Below the pieces are notes generated by a model. The model ran no database searches. It saw only the letters and a program-made list of their open reading frames with translations, and was not told where the DNA came from. Position numbers and translations under genes: made by a program. DNA of 60,000 nucleotides from Polytrichum commune (taxonomy: Eukaryota > Streptophyta > Polytrichopsida > Polytrichales > Polytrichaceae), in the NCBI GenBank assembly GCA_950295325.1, contig OX485803.1:49121554-49181553 (forward strand), written 5' to 3'. Positions 1-12,708 of the stretch are shown here, piece after piece (positions within the stretch are counted from its first letter, which is position 1; every line of letters begins with the position of its first letter).

Positions 1-1300
1 GGGAAATCCGGGAGAACGGATGCAGTTAGGGTTTTCCTTGGGGGCGGCCGCCTGGGCCACCGCCCTCAGGTTAGGGATTTTGGGACTCTACTTAAGGCTG
101 AATAAGGAGTTGGGGAAGGGTTCCTTCTCCACTGTTGTATTCTAGTTGCTCCTACTTTAATCAATTCTTTGAATTCTTACTTCTTGACTTTCCTGGCTTG
201 ATTTTGTGTAAGAATGATTCGGAGATCGTTAGCGGAAGGGAAAGAAAACATGAGGGATAGGAGTTCCGGATAGGACATGGGAGAGGAGACCCGGATCAGA
301 TCTAGTCATTGCCTTGCGGATCCTCTCTGTGTGTAGTGGGAGGGAAACCTCACTATTCCGGATGGTTGAGTAACGTCTAGGTGGGATAGCCGCTGGGAGG
401 ATTGGGTGAGATCCGGAAGGAATCCGGACTTACGCCATCCGAGCTTCTGAAGAGGTCCCACCGCCCTTAGACGGACCAATATGGGAAGTGGTACGGATCG
501 CCCAGTTAGCCCAGATTGAGTAAAGTCCCAGAAACTGGTAACCAAATCGATCCGTCCGAAGGAGGAGGAGAGGACCGGAACAGTTAGGATTCAGGGTCGG
601 AGGCCATCTCCGGAGTGTAGTGGGAAGGGAACCTCATTGTTCCGGATGTCTGGGTAACGTCCAGGTGAGATAGCCGTGGGGAAGATTGGGCAAAGGACCG
701 GAAGGGATCCGGACTTGCGCTAATCTGATTTTCTGAAGAGGTCTCATCGCCGGTGGACGGGACAATCCGGAAAGTGGTACGGGTCACCCACTTATCCCGT
801 CAAGTCAGATCTTCGGTTGGAATCCGGACTACTCTGGCCGTTGTGGTCCTCAGAGATAATCCGGAGCTCCCTGTGTGACCTGCCAAGACGGACTTGATCA
901 ATCCGGATTGGTTGTGAGGGAATTTCCGGATCCCAATCTTATAAGGGACGTCTTCACCGGAAGAGACCACCTATTATAGAGGGTAGACGTAGAGGGGTGA
1001 TTAAGCGTTATAACTAGGACCTAGAGATACAATCCGGAAAGGCCAACTCCGGAAGAAGAAGAGTGTCCAAAGGACCAAAAGTCCGGAAACAGGGGTTTCC
1101 GGAAATTTGGCTAAGGAATAGAAGATAAGCAGGTACGGAGAGTTCTAGACCTCCTACACTTCACAGAATCCCTGGACGATACTAGGGTCATCCGGACAAA
1201 ACTGGATTGGGCACTTAGAAATGCCAATCCGGATGTTTTTGTTTTCGCGTGTTCCCACAGACAAGAAGGTGTGTGAGGCATCATTAACAAATCATTCAAG
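1..1300. repeat. CCGGA-rich repeat block, possible LTR/leader end of an unseen element
   Basis: This block is densely sown with the motif TCCGG/CCGGA, far above the rest of the window, and its character changes abruptly to AT-rich spacer near 1300. No reading frame in it carries a recognisable domain. The first 220 bases read like a promoter or LTR end, with a pyrimidine-rich stretch and TTTAATCAATTC-type sequence. It could be the 3' part of an LTR plus leader of a retrotransposon that begins outside the window, or a decayed satellite-like block. No terminal repeat or primer site can be fixed, so the class is unassigned. Confidence 0.4.
331..801. repeat. Two-copy diverged tandem repeat, about 284-bp period
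   Basis: Copy 1 starts at GTGTAGTGGGAGGG (331) and copy 2 at GTGTAGTGGGAAGGG (615). Shared landmarks follow in the same order in both: a TTCCGGAT motif, a GGATAGCCG-like or GAGATAGCCG-like motif, GATTGGG, GGATCCGGACTT or GAATCCGGACTT, TTCTGAAGAGGTC, and GAAGTGGTACGG or AAAGTGGTACGG. The copies are clearly related but differ by many substitutions, so the duplication is old. Confidence 0.8.
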
Positions 1301-3240
1301 GTTCAATTTTTAGTGGCCTACTCTCAAATGTATGTAGTTGGATTTACTCCATAAGTAACAACTATGGACTTTGTTGTGGTGCTCAATCACAACCCCTTGT
1401 CATCCATGTCAAAATCTATATAAAAATTTGCATTGGTTCAAGCCACAATGGCTTGTTACACATCTACAAATGAATTACAATTTGGCAATCAAAATTGTGG
1501 TGTGCTGCTAGTTTGTAGTGTGGTCCTTGTTTAACATTTTTTTTGACTTATCTCATGCAAGTCAACACCCCCACGCCTGTGGTATATAGATGGCCACATA
1601 TTTAGGTGGATGTGGGTGGGTGCGTAGGTTGACAAAAAGTTCATATAATAGTTAACAAAATTCCAATCCAAGAAGAATGTTTAGACCTATGTTTATCATT
1701 CCTATCATATGGTGCCAACATGCGTGTGTATATGAACTCACTGCAATATATTTCAAAGAATCTCACCACACTCATAGAGCATTTACAATGTGTACTATAT
1801 GTTAGCGATGATTGGATTGATTATGATTATGTCCACAAAATCCTTGTCACGGAGGATTTGTACCATAATTCATTGACACGTGGATGGCAATTCACATCTT
1901 GGCCTTGGAACATCATAGTTGTGGTCAAAGCTAACTAGCATGCATGTTACTAAAAGCTCGTGGACAAAGTCACTTGACCAATAAAATGTCTCCATAATAT
2001 TCAATTTGGTTGATTGAATACTTGATTTGTTACAAAGCTAATAAACAATGTTCATTGCAATTTATTGGAAAACCACTTTTAACATGGACAAGTGTAAACA
2101 AAATGTTTAGTGTACCATAATATATTGATGAAATGTAATATGGTTCGAAGCTATTCATATTTGCATTTCAGGTAACCGAGTGAAATGCATACTACTTATT
2201 TGCATCATGTATGTAATAAACGATGTACTAAAGGTCTTTTACTAGAGGTGGTCATGATTTACTTTCTTGGAAAAGGCATAGTTAACACCAACCATAACCA
2301 TCCTTTATTCGATGCACCCCACTAAACACTAGAAGAAAACTTGTCCATTATCATAGAGGGCACTCTATATTCATCTTTACATGTGCCAAAATGTAGTTTC
2401 CACATGAGATACAAGTGATCTTAATGAATGTGACCATCCCACATGGCAAATTTGAGGGGAAAATAATTATTTTGTGTTAGAATAGATAGTCCTCTATGGT
2501 ATAACCTTCCATTGTAACTTGGCCATTGCAACTCATGGCGAGAAAATGCACAATAAATCACTTTGGTTGCGGTTACTGGACAATTGACAACTGAAACCCT
2601 TCGGATATGATTTGTTTATGCATTTTGTTGTCACACGTAGCAATGACCAAGTCACAATGGACGGTTGTAATGGACAAGTTTTCTTCCAGTGAAAGAAGAT
2701 GTGCCTAAATCCAACATGACTGTATTTGGACACCTTTGTTTGGGTGTTACATGATGTGGTTAGGTGTGGATCTAAGAACGGACACCACAATGGCATCACG
2801 TGTTTGAAAAAAAGATTGGACTACGTGCTCAAAAAATGATCATGTTGACTATTCTAGGCTCAATAGTCAACAAAATTGAAAGGGAGGGAGAAGGGACCTT
2901 TATGACCACTTGATGAGGCAAATGGCTATGGCCAAGATTTGGAATTTTTAAACCACTCACACTAATTGTGTGTTTCATATCCTACAAGAAGGAGGTGCAG
3001 AACTAACAATGTCTAGTTAAAGACCCGGTTACCTTAGTCGGAAAGTCCTCAAGGAGTAAGAGTAGACCAAGGCGATTTTTGAATCTAGGAAAAATAAAGA
3101 TATCATGATGTGAGTATCATGAAAAAAACACATAGAGTTGACATCTAGGTCATTGGCAAATGCCACACTAGTAGCTAGTATAGAGTGTTTCTTCGAGTCT
3201 AGGGTAGATGGGTCTAAAGTGGCTAGATTTCTTAATCAGA

Positions 3241-3500
3241 CCCCTGTATTTGATTGGTATATGGTTAAGTGAGGATCAAAGAGCAAACATCATAAAGACA
3301 TATATTTATAAGAAATTGGACTATGTTTTTACATATTAATAACTACTATGCTCAATAGTGAATGCAATTGGGAGGATGTATGTATCCAATTAAGAAATCA
3401 ACAAACGTAACCATAACTAAATCAAGAGAGGTCTAATTTTCACTACGATTTTTAAAAATGTTTCATTGTAGATTTGCTAATGCAACACAAGCTTTGTTAT
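3241..3500 (+). repeat. Dispersed repeat P, copy 1
   Basis: Collinear with 36085-36350. Shared landmarks in order are ATTTGATTG, GTGAGGATCAA, CAATTGGGAGG, TTGTATGTAT or ATGTATGTAT, AATCAACAAAC, and TTGCTAATGCAACACAAG or TTGTTGATGCAACACAAG. Both copies are old and non-coding. The class is unknown. Confidence 0.65.
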
Positions 3501-4159
3501 GTAAATCGAATCGGTAGAAGTTGGAGAACATTGAAAACGAACCAAAAATAACACCCACATACCTTAGTTTGAAGCATAAAACATACAAACGCAACTTGTT
3601 GTGAAGGATGAAGTTTTGAGTATATTTTTGTTCGGAAGTCCAATGGAATTGACACAACCACAAAACATGTTCATGGTAGGATCCCCACATCTCTTGGGGA
3701 TCCGCATGAAGGAATACATGGATTTTAATAAAGAGTCGAGACTTTTACAAGAAGTAGGTGGCTTGGCATTTGACAATTGCAAGCACTATGGTTGGATACT
3801 ATATATCAAGACATGTCTGCTACACTTAGGTAGTATTGTCACGACCCTTTAGTACGACATGAAGTGACAAGTCATCCCGGTCCCTTCAAAAGGTTCAAGG
3901 TGAGTTGTGAAAACTAAATGATATTTTTTTGCCCTTATGGAAGTACGGGTGTTGTTAATGTGGGTGACTATCCCCACCAATATAATTAGTTTCCATTTTC
4001 ATACGCACATACATATTGGAGAACAAACTTCAAATTGTATTGGCATGTTACGAATCAATGTGCACCGCAAGGAGCCGTGCCCATTATTAGCAACCATTTT
4101 GCTACTAAGTTTGGACTTATCTAATAGCTTTTGGTTACAACTTCATGTGTAAGGAAGAA

Positions 4160-4470
4160 TCGTAATATATTTAGTCAAAACAATATCTTGAGCAATGGGT
4201 CCGAGATGATCTTAAAGTATTAGGTGATAGTGGAGAGGTACCCATTTTCAAATGAAGTGGTTGGGGGTTCGATTTTCGCTGCGAATTTTTCTCTCTACTG
4301 ATGGAAAAAAAAACCCAACTTGCTAGGTAGGAAGTCAAGAGCCCACCCACTGCAAGGTAAGCAGTACATCCCACCTTGCACCAAGAGGATTCTTGAGCAT
4401 GACAGGGCCAACGGGTTCAAATTCATGTCGGATTGCCCGAAGTTGGTTATTTAGTTATTTCTTGAGCAAT
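4160..4470 (+). repeat. Possible tRNA-derived SINE-like segment
   Basis: Two RNA polymerase III B-box-like motifs occur here, GGTTCGATTTTC near 4264 and GGGTTCAAATTC near 4411. The first has an A-box-like TTAGGTGATAGTGG about 45 bases upstream, which is the spacing seen in tRNAs. No clean tail or target duplication was found, and no tRNA fold was established. Confidence 0.3.
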
Positions 4471-7400
4471 GCATGAATGTGGAGAATATTTTGTGAAATA
4501 TTGTTGGTCTCACATAACACTATCATGAATCTGAATAATGTTATGTAGAGTTGTGACTTTCTCGAGGTTTGACAAACCGAATCACATTAGTTGGTTGTTG
4601 CGCACTTTCCTTGCACACAACCTAGCTCTTGACATATACCTTTTCCCACATCATCATTCAACCATGTACAAAGTTAGTTGCGGTTGGCACACCCTCATCC
4701 GGTCCTTAGGTTGCCGTATGTGGTTGACTAGTTGGGCAACATATAGTAATATAATACCAAAAGATGTATAGTGACCTAGAGTGAGGGGTTGGAAAAAAAC
4801 AATCTTTACAACAACCTAGCAATTTCTTCAAAATACTAAGCTTTTACCCAAAGCTTTTATGTGGTTATAGAAGTGTACGAACCTATACACTTACCTTCGA
4901 TACAAAATTTGACTATGTAGAGTTTGTAATAAGGACATTAACAATAGAGTTTCCACCATATTGTACAACTCGTAATTTGAACTAGTAGAATTCAAGTGAT
5001 TTCAATCAATCGTGGAGTTATAATCCTGCAAAATGAAAATGATCTATTATTAATCTCATGCTTAAGTGCCAAAAAATGATTGGAATTACGATGACCTAGA
5101 TTTACTTTTAAATTCACCTTGACAACTTTCTATAATACCAATTCCAAGCAAGTCTTTAAATCGTACTTAATGATACGCCTTCAAATTGATGCCTACCTCT
5201 CAATCCCCCTAAAGGGTAAGAGATCACATTTTACTAAGATCATGATCACCTCAAGGTGGTTGTGCAAATGTAAAATTCAAGAGCGCGGAAAGTTCTATTT
5301 CGTTTGTCTAATCTATCTTAAACATTCCTAGTATGCTTGCACATTGGAGGGATTTGATAGCTCATTCCGCAATTTCGGCCATCTTTGTCATGACTAGAAC
5401 ATCCTTGTCAAATAATAAACAATTCCAAAATTATTCTAGAATGAGGGAAGCCCGGTATTGACCAAATATGAGATTCAAGACCATAACCATTATCATTGCA
5501 TTTGGGATGTCACTATGGCCTCGATTGAGTGGTATGTGGGTTAATGTTGGATTCATCTATCTTATTAGCCCTCAAGTGCTCATGCAATCCAACATGGTTC
5601 ATCACTTACTATTCACTTGTGATAGATCTCTCTCTATATAAATTTATTCTTTATTCCATGAAGTATTCCATACCTACTAAAATTTAGAAACTTACATGGC
5701 AAAGTCATTTCATCATCTAAATATAATTTTGGCAGCTAGGTGCTAAAGTGGCCATGTAGTATGGCATTTAGAATTACTTAGTTCTAATCAACTTGAAAGA
5801 TTTGGGCATCTTGATATATACAAAATAGTGCATGTACTGTTGGATTTCTAACTTGTTCTTGAGTACAAAGTTTGTTTATTTGTTTTCTCATTTGGCAAGA
5901 ATCTAGGGCTCGTTGTTTGTGAGCAAGTGGTTCATGTGCCATACTAGACTAAACAAGATATTTTCCAAGTATATGTTCTTAAATATGTAGATAATCACAA
6001 TAAATCAAAATAAGAATGAAGTTCAAAAATGTTATGGGCACTTAATAATGATGCTTAGCTTTCTATTATGCAATTGAGCTTTTGCATATGAGTTCTATAT
6101 TAAGTGGAAGAAAAAAAGAAATTTATTTAGGGTGATCAAGAATAGACCCCAAATTGACTAAAATCGGTTTGAGTGTTTGCGTTATTGAGCGTTGAAACGA
6201 TTATTTGTTAGATTTCTAAAATATGAGATTTTTCATGACTATCATGTTTGTCTTACACTTACTATGGATATGAGCAAGAAGATCAAAAGAAAATTGACAT
6301 AAAATCAACATGGAACATAAGAAATCGAACAAGGGATAGATATAAATGCCAACTTCACGAGGACTCAACCAAGCATGAATGTGAATACTCTTGGCTTGCC
6401 TACTAGTACCACCTTTCAATTTTGAGTTATATGACACAAAATGACATTACTTAGCTTTTTAAACATGACGCAACTCTAACAAATAGAGTGTTGGGTGTGT
6501 GTTGATGGCAATGAAGGGGATATTGAACAAGGAAATGCTATCAACTCGAGAGATTTATGACATGTATAGTGTACAAAACAAAAACAGTAGGAGAAATCTT
6601 TCCAACAAGTCATCGCCAATGCGAGTTGTGTTGCGAGTGTGTAATTAGGAGGCCCAACTCATGTTTTAAAGGTAAACTTTTTATTTCTTCATAATGGTGA
6701 CTAAATAGGAGTGAATGATTATTGCTTGTGAGTGTATATGAGTTTTCCTAATTACTTAACGAAGAGGTTGATATGCATGATGGAGTTACAATTGGTTTGA
6801 GTTCAAGAGTTCCTCATTGTCTTGGGGTGATCACTAGGAGTGGGTGAATTTGCCACCCGGTTTTTTTCAAGCGGTTGCAATAAGCAGGTCATGATTGTCG
6901 ATGGCAATTAATAAAAATATTGTTCAATAGTCTTCTAGACTTTGGTTAAGCTACCTCAACAAGGTTGACTTGACGGAAAATCTTCGGGAGGCCAAATGGT
7001 TAAAATTCATAACCAATGATACATGATAATATCAATGATCCATGGTGTATTGCCAAGAGCATGTAAGAATACATTTGAGTGTAGATGTTATCAATTCAAA
7101 GAGCAAAGAGCATGTTTTGGCATACTAAAGAGATTGCAACGTGCTTATTTAAAAATGAGACATGATTGATGATGAGAAATGAAAAGCAATTTTTTTTGAA
7201 TTTTTTTTGAATCAATTCGAAGGTTGATATGATTGATCAAAAGTACACATATATATTGTCAAATTGTCTCAACATGCAAACACTTCACATGGAATATATA
7301 GGATTAGGTATTGAGGCTTTAAAGTAGCACCTTCCCTTTGGTGACACCTATGTTTAATCCTTAAGACATCAACAAGTGATTGCAACAATGCCATCAAGTA

Positions 7401-8498
7401 AGTCATTGTTAAAAGGGATTGATCATATGTGACATTAAATATAAAATAACACCACTACAATCATTCATAATAGCGGTGTAAGAAGGATGCAAGAACGCTT
7501 TTAGAAGAGCACCACACCAATCACAATGGTTAATCAGGGATCTATCCACTCAACGAGGCTATGTAAGAAATGACCCACAAAAGGGGGGACAACACCTTCA
7601 TTTAATGTAAGTTCCTCACCTGCAATAAGGTTGATTTTGTGGTGGTTCTCACTTAGCAATCCAACATCCATAGACCTCCCTAGGTAACAGTAAAAGGCTT
7701 TTTCTTTGACACAACTTTAAGAATTTCTATAGGTTGCATGTGATTTTTTATTTTTTTGGGAATCCCCTCCCCCCCTTCCTCCTCCCTATAGAGTCTACAT
7801 AGATTCACTCATCTATGGAATTCTTTTTGAAAAGTTTCCAAGCTAATTAACATTCCTGAAATAGAAAAAGTTTCTTAAAGCATCATTTCAAGGCCTCGGT
7901 ACCTTAACCATTTCTGGAATTTTGTAATGGAGCTATTGGAGGTAATAGACAAGTTCAATATTTCCCTCTAAACAATAAGCATGTTTAGCAAGTTCCAATC
8001 ATTTGAATGGAGAGTCCTGTTAAAGACATTAGGCCATTGAGGCTTAAACAAAGATGGTGAAGAGTGCACAAGTGCATGCATATCTTGTCATATGCAAGTA
8101 AGTTTTAGGAACTTGAGCAAGAAGATGCAGAAAAGGGCAACTCAAAGATGCAGACTCGACAAAGATGAGCAACAGAACTTTAATCTGTCATTACCAAGAT
8201 TGGCCCAGATAAATGGCCATAAAAGAATACAAGATAGATTCTTGGAACAGTATTCTAAAATTGTCTGAAACTGCCCTTGCCACATTTACAAATCACCGAC
8301 CTAGTATGAATATTGTACAAAATTTGAGATACACATGGTAGACTAACTTGTGACGCAATGGAGGTAGATAAATGGAAGAAAAAAAAATCATTACCCATAG
8401 CCCTGTGTAAGTTGATACTAGTAGACGATGCCGCTCTTGAAAACTCTTGGTGAATATTATGATAGCAACTAAATTATATTATTTGTATTCATATAAAC

Positions 8499-11400
8499 CT
8501 ACATGGCAAAATTTTGGAGATGCTGCAGCGGGTGCAACACCGACTGGTTCTTCCGTCTATGGCATGATTCTCGACGAAGAATGTCGTCCAAACTCGCAAC
8601 GGCTTGGAGGATGTGTGGACCCTTGTTGAGCATTACACACTCCGCCCTGCATTGCAATCAAACCATTTCATCACGTGTTAGTCACATCCAATACAAAATT
8701 TCATACAAATCAGGTTAGCACAATTTACTCTAGAGCTACATGATTTACATACATTCGTCTCGTCTCTCGACAGAGAGATGCATAAGAATCAAGGCTTTAT
8801 ACAATGGCTTTGATCTAACAATTCATTAGGTCCACAACAATTTTGGCTTTTGGGTCAGATCTGACTAGTAATTGCGAATCATGCAGATTGTCATTTCAAA
8901 CTTTCAGAAGCTGAGTTGAGATGTAAAGGTTTCTGAACATCTTTTTGGTGTCCATTCTTTACTTCAAAATCTTGCCATATACCACTCAAATGCCATCTTT
9001 GACAGAAAACTGCACAAGAATGACAGGCTTGGGTCTGTGATGAATGTACTTGTGATTACTTTGATCTTGTATTGTTTGCGTTTACGTTCCTTGAGGATAC
9101 ATTACATATTTCCATCTTCAACAGAACAATCTTCAAGACTTCAGAAATATTCGAATGTGTAAATTTTCATGTATAAATTTTCATCATCTTTACCAAGTTG
9201 GCATCACTCAAGCTACTACAGACTTCAAGAAGTTGCATAAGCTAATCAGAGGTTTGTGTCTAGAAATTCCTTAAACCCAAAACTGCACAAGAATCAAGGA
9301 TCGTGTGAGTGTGAGGATTAAGGAATTTGTTATTAGGTCATCCCCTACACAAGAACCATCAGGGGCTTGATGAGAAGCGCATGCGAAGATTCATGCAGTT
9401 CTGATTATGAAATGACAACCACATGCTTCCGATGTTTTTCTTCGACAGGAAACTGCACAAAAAAAACATGGCTCGTGAAGATTTCTCGATTGATTGATTG
9501 ATTAACGTATTCACTGAAGTACCTGGAACCGGATGCTGCATCGGTGATTTCGGCCCGGGAGGGTAACCCAGACTTGGCCAAGCCCTCAAGAACTTGAGTG
9601 GCCCAGATGGCAGGCACATGCGCAGCTTCACAGATCAAAAGGATCTGATCTTGAATCTCCGCGAGACGCTGCCATCCACACTCAACAGCCATGTCACCTC
9701 TCGCCACCATAACCCCAATGGGATTCTTGGTCTCCATAGCTTGCAACAGAATGCTCGGCAGGGTCTGAAACCCTAACTCAGTCTCAATCTTCATCACAAT
9801 CCCCAGTTCCTCCGCCCCCCGCTTCGCAAGCTCCTCCTGCAATGTGTGCACATCCGCAGGGCCATTCACAAACGAAAGTGCCAAGATGTCTGCATTCTCA
9901 ACAACAAAGTCCAAGTCCTTAGCATCCTTGAGGGTTAACCCTCGCACGGACAGAGAGCTTTCTGGAAAGTTGATGGCCTTCTCACTTCGCAATTTTCTGC
10001 CCTTATGGTCACCAGCTTCTGTGATATTGACGCAAATCTCCGAGGGAGAGACACTGGTGATGATGCCGCTAATTTTGCCATCATCGAATTTGACACACTC
10101 CCCTGGCTTCGCAGTATCGAACACCTGTTCGAGAGTGCATGTAACCATGGCAGGGGTGATCACTTTGCCTGTATTGTCCAATTGAGCAGGCTTGCCTAGG
10201 ACTGATTCTCTTTTGAGAATTAGTTTGTCACCGGATCTGAGGACAATGGCTTCCTCAACCTCGGGAAGCTCCCCCACGGTAATCTTAACCTTCTTGTCAG
10301 AATAGCCAGCAGGGATGGCAACAAGCTCGGTTCCAGACTGGATGTAGGAGCCATTCAAACATTCACACCAAATTCCACCCTTTGAAGCTCCACTTCCTTT
10401 CCCAACCACATGAAGCTCCCTAGCTCGCCCTCTGACATCTTTGAACTTCATCACATCACCAGGTTGGAGCTTCTTAGCCCACCGTGGCTTCCCAACAATG
10501 GGAATGCAAACATCAGGTATTCTTTCTCCAGAAGGTCTGATGCCTTCTTCGGATAGCCAAACGCAAGCTGGACTGATGACATCTCCAATGGAATCTTTGG
10601 AGGGTTTGATTTTGATCACAGATGGACCGGGTTGGATGGGTCCAGTGCGAAGCTTCGGCCCTGCGAGGTCCATCATGATTCTGCAAGGAGTTTCGAGCAG
10701 TTGTGAGTAGTAGCGAACTTTGTCTGCCATCTTCTTCCAAACCTCGGGTCCGTCATGTGCACAGTTCACCCTTGCAATGTTCATTCCGGAGTGGAAGAGG
10801 TTGGGGATGAGGTCATCGTCTTCGGCAGCTTCCGAAGGTAAGGTGACCATCACCTGTGTCTTCCTGCCAGGAGGAGAAGGTCCAAGAAGAAGCTCCGCAT
10901 TGTTGCACAAAGCCGAGTTTCCATCTTGAAATGAAATGTCTTCTGCAAACATGGTTTGCAATGTCTCCACCTGCGGGGGGGTTGCATTACTCCACTCATC
11001 TGAGAAACTTGTCTCCGAGGTGTTGCCGCTTCGGTAGTTGGCCCTCACTCTGTCGGAGGGGATTTGCGTTCCGTTGCTTGGTTTCTTCTGGCCATTGCTG
11101 CTGCTGTGGTGGTGTTTCTCACCGAAATTTGCAATGTCCACTTGAGGTGCGTGAAGCAGGGAGCGAAGAATGGAGCTGATAGAGTTCACACTTGCCATCG
11201 TGTGTGCCTCACATCCCTCCAGGCTGGAGAGTCCGGAGGAGGCCAGAGATTCTTGAAGCTCCGCAATGTCGAGTGATCGAAATGCCACATAATGGAGCAG
11301 ATTCCTTGCACTTGCATAATATTTCCTGCCAAAGCACAACATAAAACCCCAACCATCATCGTCAACACCCTCAGTGCAAACTGAAACACCCTCGAACATA

Positions 11401-12651
11401 ATGTCCTACACTCTTCCACTCCATCCAACGTTCCAATTTTCGTACCCTTACTGTGTCGTAGTCTTTTATTCATCAACATCCCAAACATCATCATTATCAT
11501 CCTCAGTGCCATAATTTCCTCACTCTTTCACTCTATAACCTTGATGTTTCGTAGCCCTTATCATCATCTCAACCATCATCATCTAGTGCCATGATGATTT
11601 TCTCACTCTTCCCAAGTCTTTTCACTCCAACATCCAATGTTCCAAGTTTCTTAACCTTGATGTTTTGATGTTTGGTAACCCTTACCTGTGGATTCTCTTG
11701 AGCTGTGGCGCATGCCACCGCTCCAGGGCGAGCGCATGCAACCTTATGCCTTGGAGCTGATCGATGAGGTCCATGAGCGTGCTCTCATAGCTGATGGAGC
11801 TATTTCTGTCCTCTGTTTTGGGTGAGAATTCTCCCAGACTTTGTGAGTTAGCTGCAATCTCACCCTCACCGACACCATCAACTTCCACCGCCCGCTCAAC
11901 AGCTTTCTTCTTCTTCTGCACCACCGCCTTCTTCTTCTGAATCAGCAACTGGGTGAGGAGGTTGGCCTCAGAGTAGTTTTCCCCAATGTTCACCGCTTCG
12001 TCGATGTCCTCCAGATCGCTCCCTACAATTGAGAGAGGAATGAGCAACCCGGGTGTGGCATTTCGCACCACCTTCAGTCGTTGCGAGGTCGTCTTCTCCT
12101 TCGAGCTCGGAGGGTTCTTGGAGTTCGGACGGTTGTTGCCTGCTGCTGCCACCACAATATTAGTGCTCACCTTCCTGCCACCATCAACTCTCTTGGAGAT
12201 TTTCTTGCATGCAAGTGCTTGTGACGATGATGATTTCAGCTGCAGATTGGAGCTCCCAGATGCACCATGGCTGGTCCCGCTGTTGACACCTCCGAGGGAG
12301 ACGATGCACTGCCAAACACAACACAACAAAACCATCAACAAAATCACTCAGACACATAAAACTATAACAAATTGTTGCAACGGTCATGATGTAAGTATGA
12401 TTCTCCAGCTTAACCACACACAAGCCAAAAAACACAACAAATAACAACAACAAAAACACTCAGAAACATAAAACCACAACAAATTGGTGTAACGATGGCG
12501 GTCATAATGTAAGTATTGTTCTCCAGCTTAATTGTAACAACCACATGCAAGCCTAACCCAACCTTGCAAGTTGGTTGTAATTATCGCTGACCTTAGCGTC
12601 GGAGATGGTGCAGCTAGAGCCGCTTGGTTGAGCTAGAAACGCCCTTGACAT
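8499..12651 (-). CDS. Pyruvate-kinase-family protein (plant PK-like, C-domain missing), four coding exons
   Basis: Exons by splice signals: 12651-12592, 12308-11686, 11325-9523 and 8646-8499. The total is 2634 nt, giving 877 residues. Each junction has GT-AG ends and keeps frame; the ATG at 12651 is the first in-frame start. Residues 1-380 are a low-complexity N-terminal extension with lysine- and serine-rich parts. The pyruvate-kinase barrel covers about 380-877 and keeps GMNIARVN (408-415), the metal/substrate Asp of DLAGPKLRTG (447), MKIE with Lys740 and Glu742, ARGDMAVE with Asp772, and ATQVLEGL with Thr804. The usual NFSHG Ser is Ala in NCAHDG. The protein ends soon after CVMLNKG, so the C-terminal allosteric domain is absent, as in the plant family of Arabidopsis AT3G49160. 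Canonical kinases convert phosphoenolpyruvate to pyruvate; activity here is unproven. A transit peptide is possible but not evident. Confidence 0.88.
8750..9480 (-). repeat. Degenerate tandem repeats inside the last intron of the kinase-like gene
   Basis: The motif AACTGCACAAGAAT, or a close variant followed by an AAGGCTT-like or AAGGATCGT-like stretch, recurs near 8771, 9003, 9276 and 9446. That gives four loosely related units of roughly 170 to 270 bases. They lie within the 876-bp intron between exons 3 and 4. Confidence 0.55.
12345..12540 (-). repeat. Tandem duplication in intron 1 of the kinase-like gene
   Basis: A unit of about 112 bases beginning CACTCAGACACATAAAA at 12345 recurs at 12457 as CACTCAGAAACATAAAA. 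Both copies run through AACAAATTG, a GGTCATGATGTAAG-like or GGTCATAATGTAAG-like stretch, and TCTCCAGCTTAA. Confidence 0.8.
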
Positions 12652-12708
12652 TGCACACCTTATCACGCCTTCGCAAACTCCGATCCAAAGACTCAAGTAG
12701 ACAAACGC
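12652..12708 (-). other. 5' untranslated exon portion of the kinase-like gene
   Basis: A good acceptor (CTATTTTTGCAG) ends at 12709, 57 bases before the ATG, so the 5' leader is probably split by an intron. The upstream leader exon must lie between about 12750 and 13450, which is CT-rich and GC-richer than the spacer, but its limits cannot be fixed. Confidence 0.5.

Larger units (their letters stand above)
1301..8498. other. Gene-free AT-rich spacer made of diverged dispersed repeats
   Basis: No gene is visible. Reading frames are short (under about 90 codons) and without domains. Parts recur elsewhere in the window: 1840-2100 resembles 18770-18960, and 3241-3500 resembles 36085-36350, both diverged. 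A SINE-like patch lies at 4160-4470. The rest shows low-complexity A/T runs and nothing I can name. Confidence 0.6.

Noticed and set aside
11186-11512. Minus-strand frame MALRMIMMMFG... overlapping intron 2 of the kinase-like gene
   Set aside because: It is out of frame with the kinase exon and spans an intron made of repeated ATC-rich words.
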